DNA of 60,000 bases. Source: Zygnema cylindricum (Eukaryota > Streptophyta > Zygnematophyceae > Zygnematales > Zygnemataceae). Shown one piece after another: positions 12,718 to 25,500 of this stretch. How positions within the stretch are numbered: position 1 is the first letter of the stretch; the number at the start of each line of letters is the position of its first letter. The notes under the pieces are model-generated. The model saw nothing but the letters and a program-made list of their open reading frames with translations. It made no database searches and was not told where the DNA came from. The DNA lies in the NCBI GenBank assembly GCA_037447655.1, contig JBBHKE010002450.1, forward strand, positions 64,001 to 124,000. Direction: 5' to 3'. Made by a program: the position numbers and the translations under genes.

Positions 12718-12752
12718 CTGCCCGAGAAAGTACGGCAGACATTCTCGGGCAG
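12718..12752. other. perfect 11-bp stem hairpin
   Basis: CTGCCCGAGAA (12718-12728) and TTCTCGGGCAG (12742-12752) are exact inverse complements around a 13-base loop. The function is unknown; it could form a stem in RNA or DNA. Confidence 0.7.
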
Positions 12753-13640
12753 CTCTATCTCCAACCTAAAATTTTCTCTCCCTTCAATTTTTAGGGTTTC
12801 ACATCTCCTCTCACCAATCCATATTTTGTGATCCTTAGCCTTTTTTTTTCCCAAGCTCACTCTCAGCTTCTCTGTCTTTTTAAAATCAAATCCTTCCCTT
12901 GAGTTTCTCCCGCCCTGTTAAACCCTAATTTTTACCCTCACTAATTCGAACTATATTTTTTACTTCTCAGTTTTGTAATTTTTTTTGTAATTTTTTTTGT
13001 AATTTTTTTGCACTTTTGGTCCTCCTTGTTCTTCTTGTTCTTGTCCTTTTTTTGTACTTTTTTTCCATTTTTTGTCTATTTCTGTACTTTTCCTGTACTT
13101 TTTTTTGCCAACTGGGCAGAAAAAAAAGAAAAAAACAAAAAAAAATAATGACAGGAGTGACAGATGTCACTACGCGACAAAATCCATTTCAGAGAGTAGC
13201 CATGGGCGAGGAAAGTGGGGAGAGAGAGGGAGAGAGGGAGGGAGAGGAGAGGAAGAGGAAGAGGAAGAGAGAGAGGGAGCGGATGACAAAAGAGAGAGTG
13301 AAGGAGAGAGACAGGGAGAGAGAGAGGGAGAGGGGGACAGAGAGGGAGAGAGCGAGAGAGGCTTTCCTTTTAGACCCCCATTGCCTCGCTCCCTCGCCAT
13401 CAATGGCAGAATGAGGGGAGCCATATCCGCCGTCGGTGGAGTTTGTCTTTTTGTGGGGGAGGGGGGAGAGGTGGGGAGAGGGGGAGCCTGTCTATCTAGG
13501 ACAGTTTTCCACTGAGAGGCTAGGGTGTACGTTTTAATTCAATTTGCCTTCTCCGTTTACCGACAAAAAGTGCAATTTTCACAATTTTTTGCCATTTCGT
13601 GAATCATACGACTTTTGTATCCGTTTTGCTCACAGGCACC
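12753..13640. other. possible promoter-like stretch with two telo-box motifs and a GA tract; no gene recognised
   Basis: TTAGGGTTT at 12791-12799 and AAACCCTAA at 12920-12928 match the plant telo-box in opposite orientation, 120 bp apart. They are followed by T-rich runs and a GA-rich tract (13205-13358). Telo-boxes are common near transcription starts of plant housekeeping genes. However, no downstream frame here (for example the Arg/Glu-rich frame at 13201) resembles a protein, so no gene is called. Confidence 0.35.
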
Positions 13641-14349
13641 CCATAATAATTGTTTCATTGGCGGCTGCATGTTAACGGCCCAGTAGAGGAACGTGTAGAG
13701 TGGTCATACTTGTATCACATAATACATTGTATATTTTACCACATATTATATTTTATACATATTACCGTGTATCATATATATGTACATTACCAAATGTTAC
13801 ACATGACATTGGTGAGGTATGTAGAATTGCAACTGCTTCGTTCTCCGAACAAATTAATATTTTTCGTGGACGCTTGATTTGCACATGGTGTTTCCCCTTT
13901 TTGTCCTTCACTTTTATTGGCTCTTCAAAAATTGGCATTATAAAATTGCATTAACAAGCTGCCAGTAAAACCGTAATGAGTTTAGGAATCAAGGCCACTT
14001 CTTTTGTAAATGTGTTGACCTTTTTCTGCTGATAATAATGAGATAATGGAAGACAAATCAAATAGATTATTTGATCCATCCAGTTAATACGATGAAAAAA
14101 TTCAAACCAATGCACGAGGCACCGGGATTTGCTTTATTGCAAGAAGTCAACCAATTCAGAAAACTTGCAGTAATCTGCAGTGGAACAAAACAGCAGGGCA
14201 TAATGGGCGGCCAACATTTTTCACAAGCACAAATACCTGTCTAACTCTCCTAAATTGAACATACTCTACTGACAATAAACCACAGAAGCTCAAGCAATTT
14301 GGCTAGTTGTAATTGAATAACGCTACAATTTCAGCTGCGGAAAATTTGT
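13641..14349. other. intergenic, 3' flank of the LESV-like gene
   Basis: No coding signal. The part nearest 14349 presumably contains the 3' untranslated region of the minus-strand gene that ends at 14350. No polyadenylation site is assigned. Confidence 0.5.
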
Positions 14350-17300
14350 TCACGAATCCACACTAGATGTGTCCGGCTTCTCTGGTGGCGATGGAGGCGG
14401 AATGGGGGCGTCAGCAGAACCAACGGGTGTCTTGTCCCGGATTTCAATGGCAAGCAGCTGCCGGGAGTTGGCCACAGCCTCAGCCCACCCGTAGTGCGGT
14501 TCTGCTCTGCTTCCCCGCATCAGGACAAAACCAGATGTGAACACCGACATGATGACAAAACCAGACATGAACACCGACACGATGACAAAACCAGACATGA
14601 ACACCAACATCATGACAACACTAGATATGAACACTTCTTCTGGATTCTCCTCTGGCACTGCAGACCCAGAAAATGGGCTTCTGGGACATTTTCGACATTG
14701 ACAGAAACACACAATTTTAAACAAACCTTTTATGAAAGCGTGGGGACGATTTATTGCTGCAACAAAGACTAAAACAAAGTGAAAACAACATTTATTGCAA
14801 AAACATTAGGCATATAGATGGTCACTGACTCATAATAGGTGGCTTCTTCCACGCGTGCGTCCCAAAGTTCTCCACTCGTGCTTCGACCATATTTGTGCAC
14901 TTCCCTGTATGCAGAAAAAGCATTGTCGTTTTAAATGAGTTAAGGTTAAATGGCCAGATCCAAGGAATCTTGAAGCTAAAAAAAAACTTCTTCGAGCATT
15001 CCATTCTTTTTCACACATTTCTGGAATCAATCGTATCACAGATTGGCAAAAGACAAAGTGAGGATACTGACGTGGTCAGTAGAGTAAAAATCTTCTCACC
15101 CATTGCCAAAATGCTCCTCGCCCCACGTTCGCGACCATCCTACAGGAGAAACATCAACAAAGTCAATTCAACAAATTGGTTGTCGATCATTTCTGGACAT
15201 GCTGACCAAATAAAGTTTTGCAATATTTCGAGATCGGCCTTTCGGTCTCGACATTCCATACAATGACATATGTCTCAATATTGGCTGTTGATTACGACCA
15301 CATTGTTGTTATATTGTCAATAACATCAAATGTCAATGTCTAACTGTGGTTAGCGGAGCTGCATTATCTGTACTATTTTTTGTACCGCTAGTTCCTTGGA
15401 GAAGATATTACAATGAAAGACCTTGCCGTGAAAATCATCCACATCGTACACTGAAAAAAGCATGCAAGAAAAAGACGGACTATGCAGCTTTTTCATGTTT
15501 TGGTACACATACATGTGACAGACAGTTGGCTCATGTACAAGACAGACCTATATTAGTACAGAAAACTCAATTATCGAAAAATCAAGGGAGACTGTCAGAC
15601 TATGCATTAAAGTTAGTGAATAATTAATGTTAAAGCAGTACTAGGATAAAGAGCATTATTTATGTTGACAATTATGGGGCAATCATTTAATTAGTCTTTT
15701 TAAACACTATCTTAGGATTTTGGGTCAAAATAACACCAATCAAATAAGAGTTAAGATAGTGAAGAAAGGTCTAGTGCACAGGCGAGAGCGAGCCCGTCCA
15801 CACCTCTATTTGCTGTCTAAACTATAATATGTAAACTTTTTCAGTGCTTTAACTTGCAACAAGTTTCTATGATGAAAAGTGGGGCTTATCATGGTAGACC
15901 ATTTAAGTGTAACTCACTTTCCCCAGTAGGTGACACATGCCAAGTCTCTCCCTGCCTTGTGCCAGGTCCCTTGTTAAAACGTTCCTCCCATTTATCCCCC
16001 CATTTGGTTCCCGAGTCACTCTCGGCCCATTTGTCTGTCCTGTACCCACAAATCGGCCACGCTTCACAACCTATATGACACAGCAGCTTCAAAACTCCAT
16101 CATCCACATGGAAAAAAAAAATTGTGTCCCTTCAAAAGTTTTGAATCGGAGAGAAATAGATTGAGCAATTCAGCAGCAGTGTGAACAATCGTTTACAGCA
16201 CTATGTGACATGTGGCAGATGCTCCTCAAGCCACAGAATAGAACTGCTTCTTAGAGACAACTAATGTATTTTGCCACTTTAAATCTCCCTCATCACGATC
16301 TACGGTTTACCTCCCCTCCCCTACAGGAACGCCATCTGTTTTGATGGATGAGAAGAGACCTGTGTGACTCACCATTTAATCACAGCCCCCCGTCCATCAT
16401 ATTGTTCGCCCCATTTCTCCCACCATGACTGATCGTTTAGTCGCCCATATTTGTGAGCCCCTTTCTCCGTCCAACCCTTGGCATTATACTTTTCCCACCT
16501 GTTCATACAAAATATAAACAGGCGACGTTGTCATTTTCTGATGTCTGATGATTTTGTCTCTCTCCAACACCTAAGCCTACCAAAAGGACATGCTGAGAAA
16601 TCACAATCACAACAGGATGTGAAATGGACTGCAACATGAATCGTTATTAGTGTGAAAAAACCTAGCACAAGTTTTGACACGAGTAACGTAGACGAAATAG
16701 CATTAAGAAATTAGTATTATTAACGCTATTTTTTGTTCAAGAGTCAAAAACATCCGAGGGTCAAAAACAACCGGCACCGAATAGGTGCTATTAACGATAG
16801 TGGCGATTCATTGTGTACACTAGCAAGGATACGGGTTTGAATAACCAGATCCAGCCTTTTCGAACAAATGAACGTGGTCTGCACCTATTCACTGATGGTT
16901 TAAGAAATTAAATGAACTTCATGTAGTTACTCTTCATAATTTTCAAAAGTAAGGGAACAACAAGAGGACAAGACAACTGTAAATGACCACTTTCCCAGAA
17001 TCAACAGAATTAAGTTACATGCACACCCTGCACAAACCATGTGTAATGAAGAATATAAACGACCATTGACCTTTAGAGTGGGTTTATATCAGTAGTTTTA
17101 GTATTAGGTCCAGATTAGCAGGCGATAAGACCCCTCACTGAATTACTATTATAGCAAAACGAATAGTATGATTACCACTACTTCAGGTCAGAAAAAAAAA
17201 AAAAACAGGCACCAAATTTGTGCCTTTAACACTGATAGCAATTCACGGTGTACTTATCTCACGAATTTCTTTTGATGGAAATTGGCAATTTGTGACCTTA

Positions 17301-20300
17301 TCAGACACATGTCAGCTATTTCAGAGTTGAAAGAGAAACTCATTTTTGTGACATTATGTTCCAAGTGAAAAAACTCTGCTTGTTTGACACGAGTAAATCA
17401 ATTGTACCATTTCTCGTTCCAAACGCCTCCCGTTCGCGATTTAGCTTGCTTGTGGGCACTCTTTTCTATCCTTGCCAGGCCACTGCGTCCCAAAAATAAA
17501 GGGGAAAGCAACAAACAAGTCTATCAGCAAATCACTTATCAGCTTTCCATCCCTGCAATGAGAAGAGCCTGCTGTACCTTCAGCACATTGAAAAACGCAT
17601 TCAATGGCTAGCACAGAACTCCAATGAATAGAAGTCAAACACCTAATTTAAGACACATTAACCAGCGATTTCACCTCTCCTTTGGTGGATTTCGAGAATA
17701 CAAATGTGACAAAGCGAGGGTAGAAATCCCAACAGACGCATAATACTGAAAAATCAGAAGTAGATATGCATAAAACAAAGAGAGGATGGCAGTGGCTTTT
17801 CTTAATGACAATTAGGCAACTAAAACTTCATATTATTCAAAAGAGAGGACAAAACTTAAAATATGATTCAACGCATCCATATATAACTGTTACCCAGTAT
17901 TCGTAGGTTGTGACTCTAACTATCACAAAAAAAGCAAGTGCTTAACTATTGCTGTATGTGGTAAAGCTTTCAATTAGTGTTTTTCATACAAAATTCTTTC
18001 ACCTTAATGCATGTGAAGGCCAGAATTAAACATGGACTTTGCATACATGGAGGTTGGAAATGCTTGCCTATTTGAAACCCCTAATTCTTTGCCTTTTTAT
18101 TTACAAAAACAGCAAAAATATCCAGATCGTCTAGTTCCATTGCAATGCAGGTTCTAACCCCTCACTCAGTTTATAGGATGACCCTTCAACTGCCTGTACT
18201 CACTTCAAGCTCCTCATTCATTCACCAAAAATTGCAGAATTATTCACGACAACCAGTTTCTTCACCTAATAAGCTACACCGCCTATCGCTTATAGAGTTA
18301 GTAAAATATTAGAGTTAATTCTTTAACTACAGTAAATTATGTTTTCTAACGTGGCATTTTATGGGCCAATCAACTCAACAGTGTTATCAATAAAAATTCA
18401 TGATTTTGGGCCAAAAAAGCCACTCATTCCATGACAATTTCCATATTCATACGACATCTCCTTGGGTTTAGAGACTCGATTAAATTATTGACTTGTCCGA
18501 CTGTGTTGAACAGAACAGTGGTTTTTCAAGACTACATGGACAGCTGGAAATATGAACGGCAAATTTGAGGATATTATATCTTCCCATATCCACGTCACTT
18601 AGGAAAAAAGAGTTAGGAAACGTGCTTGTCATTTATAGCTTTAAGTGTGTCTACGATGCCGTAAAAACAGTGCCTTCTGGAGACTAACTTTTGTTGCCCA
18701 AGCAACACAAGTGTATGTGATGACCTTTGGTTATGAGCTATTAAAGGTGTGAATCTCTCCTTGTGTGACACAGAGAGTGAAACCCTACCTCCACTCGTCT
18801 TGTCGAAATATTTCCTGCCATGTCTCCCACCAGCTATCTCCTTGGGCATTTCTTCCAGACTTCTCAGCACCTACAGTGCCATATGCAAATTATCAGAGAA
18901 TAAAACCGTTCAAATTGCAATGTATGTCTGCTTAAATTTTGACTCTCTTCCAGGGTCTTTTGAACACACAATATGATTAAGTACAATTGCAAATTTGGTT
19001 GTTTTTTATTTTTTGTGAGCTTGACGTGACACATCCTTCATGGTAAGTTGAGAAAAGTTTGGAATAATACCTAGTTCTTTGTAGCCTGTCCAGTCGCTTT
19101 TTTCCCACCACTGTTCAAAATTGCCACCAGAACAGTACAAAGCAAACACTCCTGTCAAAATTGTTTGCCATTGACATGAGAAACAGCAATGGACTATCAA
19201 ACGGTCTAAAGCAAACATGAAAACTCGTGTGCATACAAAAAGAGGTTGTTGATGCCTTGACAACTGAACCAATTGAAACTACACCCACATGTCACCTCAC
19301 TTCGAGAGACTAGCCAACAACATTCCAGTGTCTCCCACAGGCTTAGGTCGATATCTGTTGACACCAATTCACAACATGTATACAACCTCTGAAGTATATA
19401 TAAAACAAGATTACTATCCAGACAATTCTAAACATCTGTTATTTTGTGGGATAAAGTACAGCGGTCATCCGAAGTCTCTCACCGTCTCTTTCCATTCGAC
19501 TGAACCATCTGCATTTCGGCCACCCATGACTGTCCAACGGCACCGATACCCGTTGTCTCCAAGATCCTCCCCACTTTCTCGATACCACGTGCTGCCATCC
19601 TCATTCAATCCGGACTCGTTGTTCGGTTGATTCTTCAAACTGATTCCCCAGTCCTGTTCACTTGCTATGCCCGTGTCTTCCGACCAGCCACAACCGGGCA
19701 GAAGAGAAGCTGCAGTGTTGATATCAGTACAGATAGTCCAGCCATCTATTCAAGTATCTCACAGCTTAATGAATAAAGATAAACAGTGTCCACCCGTGAA
19801 AGTGTCACTACTCTGCTGAACTGCTGCTTCGTATATTTGGCAAATGCAAGTGCTAGGGAAACATGAGAAATGCTATTTTCTTCGCCTATGATAGTATCAC
19901 AAGGGTCCCCAAGAGATACAACCAGTTTCAACCACTCAAATGACGATGCGAGAATAGAAACAATGTTTAATCGTATTTCTGTCCATTAATGACTGCATCG
20001 CACTTTACAGTCCTTCAAAACCCAGCTAGATAAATGAGCAAGAGATCCTCCAGTTGGGTGTATTTATCGAACCTTGTGGAGTGACTAACCTATAGAGTGA
20101 GCTTATTCTACCAAGCTCTGCTGCATTTTTGCCATGTGTACGAGTTACAATTTCGAATAATAGCCTTCCGAGACAAGCTACAAACTTGCAAAGGTATAGC
20201 ACAACCTATATAACAAAAATTCCATTGTGATTCAACACATACCTCTTCTTGGAGGAGTATCACGAGAATTTGGTGGAATACAATATCGATGGATGCGTCT

Positions 20301-21313
20301 CAAAAATGCTCCCCCATTGTCCCCAAAACGTGGCCTGTGTATTATAGAAGAAGAGACGGGAGGAGGTGCTGAATCAAACTGAAAAAAGAAACGAGTAGTG
20401 CAAGAACATGTCTTGCTTGTTGCTGAAAAAACCATTCACAAAAACAAATAGAAAACAGCACTGACAAAAATTGGAGGTCGTCAAAAACATTCTAAAAAAC
20501 GTCAGGGAAGCCAACCCAACGACACAAAGAACACTGCTTTCTGCCAAGGCGACTAGCCCTCGTCTTCTTTGTTTTGAATACCTTTAGAAAAAAACGTTAT
20601 TGTTAAAAACAGGGGTTTATGCACTTGTCGGTTACATGATCCAGTTAGTTGTTTGCCACATATAGATAGCCCTGAGTTGAGCAGTCCATGGCAGGATGTC
20701 ATCACAGTGCCAGCAATATACTGCAATCCTGCTGACTGACTATATAATGATTAGTTACAACTGGTACATACCTTCCAAAGGGAGTTAATGGTTGCCAGTA
20801 TTGAGCATTTACTTGTGGCGGTAATCCTTCATTCCTACAACTTCTCCCCTGGGAATGGAGGCTGCCATATACTGTGCTCCTTTCAGGCCTCTCCTTCCGA
20901 CGGTGATGATGCCAGCTTTGGAACTTTTTAGGGCTTCTGAACCCATGATGTGCCTCATGCCTACCAGAATTTACAACGTCAAGAAAACCTAAAACCACTG
21001 CTGCTCTGCATTCCGCCAAATAACTATGTTTATGCGCTCTGGACCCTATATAGCCGTCTACGTGACCTACAAGCGAATTAAATCCGACAGAGTGTACGAG
21101 AAAGGAGCCCTTATGCTCCTGCTTTACATTTGCATTGCATCCAAAAGGGGAGAAAAGGCGCCGGCAAGATATACAGCTCAAAGTTTGATTGTTTATGGAA
21201 GAAGGCTTCAACGTTTTTGAAGTGGTAGAGAAAGATGTAAGATTCTCCACATGGATCGGAGAAACGTGAAGAGAAAATTGAAGAGGAGGAGATGGCTGAG
21301 CAAGAAGTCCCAT
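14350..21313 (-). CDS. LESV: LESV (LIKE EARLY STARVATION 1)-type starch granule protein, 11 exons
   Basis: Exons read from high to low: 21313-20772, 20378-20243 (or 20415-20243), 19745-19483, 19110-19071, 18870-18789, 17482-17408, 16498-16373, 16039-15918, 15139-15100, 14904-14830, 14506-14350. From exon 2 to the stop every intron phase agrees and the exons sum to 371 residues. With the 20415 acceptor, exon 1 also joins in phase and the whole is about 564 residues. The body is the tryptophan-rich repeat domain of the ESV1/LESV family: DGSTWYRESGEDLGDNGYRC, WWEKSDWTGYKELG, GDSWWETWQE, QDEWSGLARIEKSAHKQAKS, WWEKYNAKGWTEKGAHKYGR, WWEKWGEQYDGRG, KWGDKWEERF, QGETWHV, WSRTWGEEHFGNG. The end is EPHYGWAEAV plus a Pro-rich tail. 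In Arabidopsis these plastid proteins bind glucan helices and promote their organisation in starch granules. The N-terminus is Ser/Pro/Leu-rich, consistent with a transit peptide. The exon 1 to exon 2 join is the uncertain part, since the strongest acceptor (20378) is out of phase. Introns contain MITE relics. Confidence 0.93.
14521..14635. repeat. 30-bp minisatellite, about four copies, next to the last LESV splice acceptor
   Basis: Units begin at 14521, 14551, 14581 and 14611, with consensus GATGACAAAACCAGA-CATGAACACCGACAC. The array lies in the last LESV intron, ending about 12 bases before the acceptor (AG at 14508-14507 on the minus strand). On the transcribed strand the units are T/G-rich and therefore occupy the usual branch-point and pyrimidine-tract zone. 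Confidence 0.9.
16632..16817. mobile_element. degraded TACACCG-family MITE inside a LESV intron
   Basis: The left end is GCAACATGAATCGTTATTAG and the right end is CGATAGTGGCGATTCATTGT followed by GTAC. They are inverted and resemble the better preserved family termini at 12352-12568. Nearby isolated ends of the same family lie at about 17210-17243 (AATTCACGGTGTA) and 18272-18300 (CTACACCGCCTATCGC), also in LESV introns. Confidence 0.5.
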
Positions 21314-21753
21314 GGCCTGAGCTTACATTTGGGACGGCAGGTTTACTAGTGTGGAACCTGCGGATCCACTTCCGAAAACCCTGTGAAACAAAACACCACA
21401 CTTTTTCTTCTCTTTGAATCAGGTTCTCTTCTTTTTCTCTCAAAGCCAACTAAATCCAATCCCTGATTGTCACCTTGGCTAGCCTCTATCTCGGCTGCAA
21501 ATCCCCGTTTTTGTCGTTTATCTGAATTCCACCTGTTTCAAAACTAGCCATGGTTATTCTCACTTCCGGACTACCTGATGGAAACTGATGCAGCAATCAT
21601 CTCAAGCGGGCTCCTATCCAAAACCAAAAAGAGACTGTCTAGATGCGTTTGGAAAGTATTTATAAGGCTCTGCTTCATGGATTGCTGACTATGCTGTACG
21701 GCTTATCCAGAAGAGATGCCAGATAGCGGGGAGGCTCCGGGTTTCGCGGGTAG

Positions 21754-22107
21754 CACGTGGTGGCCAGTAGAGACGCCGCGCTGGCAGAGATCTGTGGCCG
21801 CCGGGGCGCAGGACTAGGTTGCCACGCGGCGGATGGAGGGACGAGAATCAGATCGTTGAGGATCATCGGTCGCCGATTCAACCGGCGGAGTCAAGCGGGA
21901 TCCACTGTAGACTCCGGTTTTGGTGGAGCACAGCGCGCGGACGGGACGCCACGTGGGCTGGGGCAGGACGAGTGGAGCAGAGATGAGACGAAAGGCGGAG
22001 CCTTATCCGCTGAGAGCGGTAGAGTGGTCCCGCAGCAGGAAGCGTCCAAGGGCGGGGATGTGCTCACGTGGAGGAGAAGGTCACTTTTCGCCCCCTGCTT
22101 ACACGTG
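21754..22107 (-). promoter_or_regulatory. G-box cluster in a GC-rich island upstream of LESV
   Basis: Four CACGTG palindromes lie within 354 bp at 21754, 21950, 22065 and 22102, about 440 to 790 bp upstream of the LESV start codon. The island from about 21720 to 22200 is far richer in G, C and CpG than its surroundings. CACGTG is the core bound by plant bZIP and bHLH factors, including light and sugar response factors. The open frames through this island on both strands match nothing I recognise. Assignment to the LESV promoter is inferred from position. Confidence 0.55.
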
Positions 22108-22322
22108 CCATGTGAGGAAGAATGGGAAAGGGCGCAGAGGCGCGTGACAGGACAGTCCACGCGTGCGTCCGCGTGGCCTGACGAAAGCCGATCCTAAGGC
22201 GTGCGGCCCAGTCAGCAGAACTGCGAGCCAGGACTTCCACAACTGCAGGATTCTACTCTCAATCACACCAGCTGCAGGAAAAACGACAAAGTCTTTACCG
22301 TACACTACACTACAGCACAGTA

Positions 22323-22500
22323 CACCGTGTATCGCCATTACATATTAGCGTCAGGGAATGAAAACCGTTATTAGTGTCATACATTCTAATTGAGTGCCGA
22401 GCGCTACAGGAGCTGTCATTAACAATATTTTAGATGCGAGGATGAAAATTTAGGGGCACCTATTACAGTGGCATTGCCGCTAATAACGACACACACAGTG
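22323..22500. mobile_element. TACACCG-family MITE, about 178 bp
   Basis: Left end TACACCGTGTATCGCCATTA and right end GCTAATAACGAC-ACACACAGTG-TA are imperfect inverted repeats, flanked by TA on both sides. Its right part (from 22426) is the start of the segmental duplication and recurs at 31871-31960. Confidence 0.6.
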
Positions 22501-25500
22501 TACTGTACACTGCAATACTGGGTACTTTACTGCAACCGTGAATGCAGTCACAGCCTCGAACGGTCATATCCTGTGGAATCCTGATCTCACCAAAATTTGG
22601 TAGTTCGATTCAGGGTTTTCACAACAGTACGGCATTGTCTGTACTGCAGTGGTTGTGTTGCGTATCGAACGGGAACCACAACTGGAGTTTTCGGTTTTCG
22701 ATAGTGGGAGGCATCCGATGTACCAGTGAGATTGTTGCTTTTTGCGAATTTACATAATACGATATGAAACATGTTTTTCGCTTTGCCACATAGTTCAAAA
22801 GTAGGCGTTTTTATGGTAGGCCTTTGGTCGGCGCCTTTATCGTAAGTTGTGTTATGGGCTTTTCATGTGATCTTCTTAGATCGCTACTTTGATCAGCGAC
22901 CGTCCGATCGTTCGAATCTGACGGTGTAAATAATTTTTTTTGGTCCGAATGTTTTAATTGGTCCAATTTTTGGTCCGAATGTTTCAATTGGTCCGAATAG
23001 GTACGAATACAATATGGGTCTTAAGGTCATATTGTATGTTTTGCATACAATAGGCATATTGTATGGGCCTACTTTCACCTACTTTTGAACTATGCTTTGC
23101 CATCCCGGCGAACGCTCTATCGCGGCCATTCGAGTACACCGTGAATCGCCATAAGCGTTAATAATACTCAAGTCTTCAGTGACTGCGACAAGTGTGGGGA
23201 CTTGAGTGAAGAGTTAGAGGCAGGCTGTCACTGTCCCCTTTTTGCCTTTTATATTTACAAACTCTAGACCTAGCAAATACTTAAATTTCAACAGTTTCGA
23301 TAAGTTGTATGGGGCGTAAAGTCTTGTTCTTCACTTATAATGGCAATTCTACACATGCGTGAATAACACTTTATAAAAAACACCTTTCAACAATTATTTG
23401 TTGGTTTGTACTTAATGAGTTAGGAGCTTGCATTAAACCGAAATGACCCACGTGGTTATCCAATCCGAGCTCCTTAGCAAAGACATCTACTAGACATTCA
23501 ATTTATTTTGGTATTGCAACAACATTGGCTTCCTTCTTACTAGTATGGCCAATTTTGACACATGAATTACTAATTCAAAAATGGAATTTTGTTGTCAACT
23601 CAAGAGGATGTTGTGAGACGGATGTTTCCGAGACATTCTCGACTCATACCCGCATTTGGGTTATTCTTTCAGTCGACAATGTGAATATTTTGCACATGAT
23701 TAATCGCTTTTGCAAGTATCGGCGAGCCCCTCCTCTAATCAAACAAATATTCCCTTTGTTCCTACGTTTTACTCAAAAGTTAACTCCCATTGTTTTATTG
23801 TGGGAGGACCTATATGCCACGTTGTTATCTATAAACCGGCAAAACCAAAGCGACCTCTTAGCGGTTCCTCTACTTACCTTGGTTTATTGCTTTTACAAGT
23901 TCTTCAGTGCTTGTTACCGTCGAAGATATGCGTACGATTGACCTCTGAATGGAAATATCTACCCCTCTCATTTGGATTTTGATTATTTACCGATTTTGTT
24001 GAACGTGTTTTGTGGTGATTTAAGGTCTAATTCCACTTTCCCTCTCTCTTCCAAAGTTGACTTCATCCGTCTTAAAAAAAGGTATCAAAGCATTGGTTTC
24101 ACTTATTAAAGCCCAATTTTACGTCACCCATGTTGGATGATATTGCTCAATGCCAATATCGCTATATTATTTCCTAACTCGCAAATGGCGTTTACTTTTA
24201 CATTCGATTGTTGACTCCAATCCTCGCTATTCTTAGCTTACACCGAGCACCATTTTGTTTTCATATCTTACAAACATTAACAGTCGCTTCCTTCTAACCT
24301 ACATTAGCTTATGCCCCACAGTATCTCTTACCGTTGGAATGACCACTCCCTCATAGATAAGTTGTTTCATAACACTGCTTGTCGTTATTCGAGTTAGTTG
24401 AAAAAAATTGGAATTTTTTTCTCGAAAGAGTGTTGGCCACAAGTACGGATCCGAGTTAGTGGAAAAAAATTGGAAAAGTTTTCACGAAAGAGTGTTGGCC
24501 ACAAGTACAGAGGAAGATATCCAAAGCAACTCCTAAACATCTAAAGTCATCCATAACAACGAGTTGTGCATAATCACTCCCATTTTTCTTTCGTCGACTA
24601 AATCACGTGCGACCACTTAAACATGTCGAGGCGCTTGACGAACAATTGTAGACGAGGAAAGGTTCAACAAAACAATGTCACCGAGAATACGAGGGGCACC
24701 ATAGTGTAATACGTTATCAACCCGACGCGAATGAATAATATGTGAAACATATCGTCAAACAGGGAACGGTCACATTCGAATATTTCGAATACAATCATGC
24801 ACTTAGACCAATTCTTTTTCATGGGAGCAACGAAGCACATAGACTCCACTAGGCACCGCACGAGTAAACGAGAGAGCCACGTAAATGTGGATGAGGGATT
24901 AAGGACGATTGAGAAGGCGTGAAATGTAGAGTTGAAACAAGGACTGCAATTATACAAGTCATATGCTCTTAATTCACACTAACACCAATCATTGCTTAGA
25001 GCAAATAACTATTTAGTTTAGTCTATTATAGGCATACAAGCTTGATTTTTGTATTAGTGACAATGCAAGCCACATTTATGGGAAGTCGGGTATTGGTTAA
25101 GTATGTCATCACACGACGGTTTATGTATATAACATCCTCGTTTTGGTCATTTCGTCTTTAAGGTGAATGAGGGATCGTCACCTTCAATCATATTAATTAC
25201 ATGCGCGATTGCTCTTCTTGGTGTAAGCACATAGGAAAGTTCCACGTTTTCCAACTCTGTTCACGAAGTCATTGATGAGTCAAACAACACCATGTGGAGA
25301 AGGCCACCGTCGTCTCTACAAGCGACACCTTTTTTTAAAGCACATCAAATACTTCTCTCTTGTTCGAGGCTAATTTGGCCATGCTACGATTGACTCCTCA
25401 ACACACAATCCACTTACACACTTTTGTTGAGAACCCCTCATTGTTAAACAACCCACCTTTTATTTACGTCCAACCTATTGATCGATGAGTACAACGTCCA

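Noticed and set aside
13016-13515. Overlapping Arg/Glu-rich plus-strand frames, one with ATG at 13201
   Set aside because: The composition comes from the GA tract, there is no recognisable domain, and different frames are equally open.
21757-22197. 146-codon frame in the GC-rich island
   Set aside because: Several overlapping frames on both strands are open simply because the island is GC-rich; no family resemblance.
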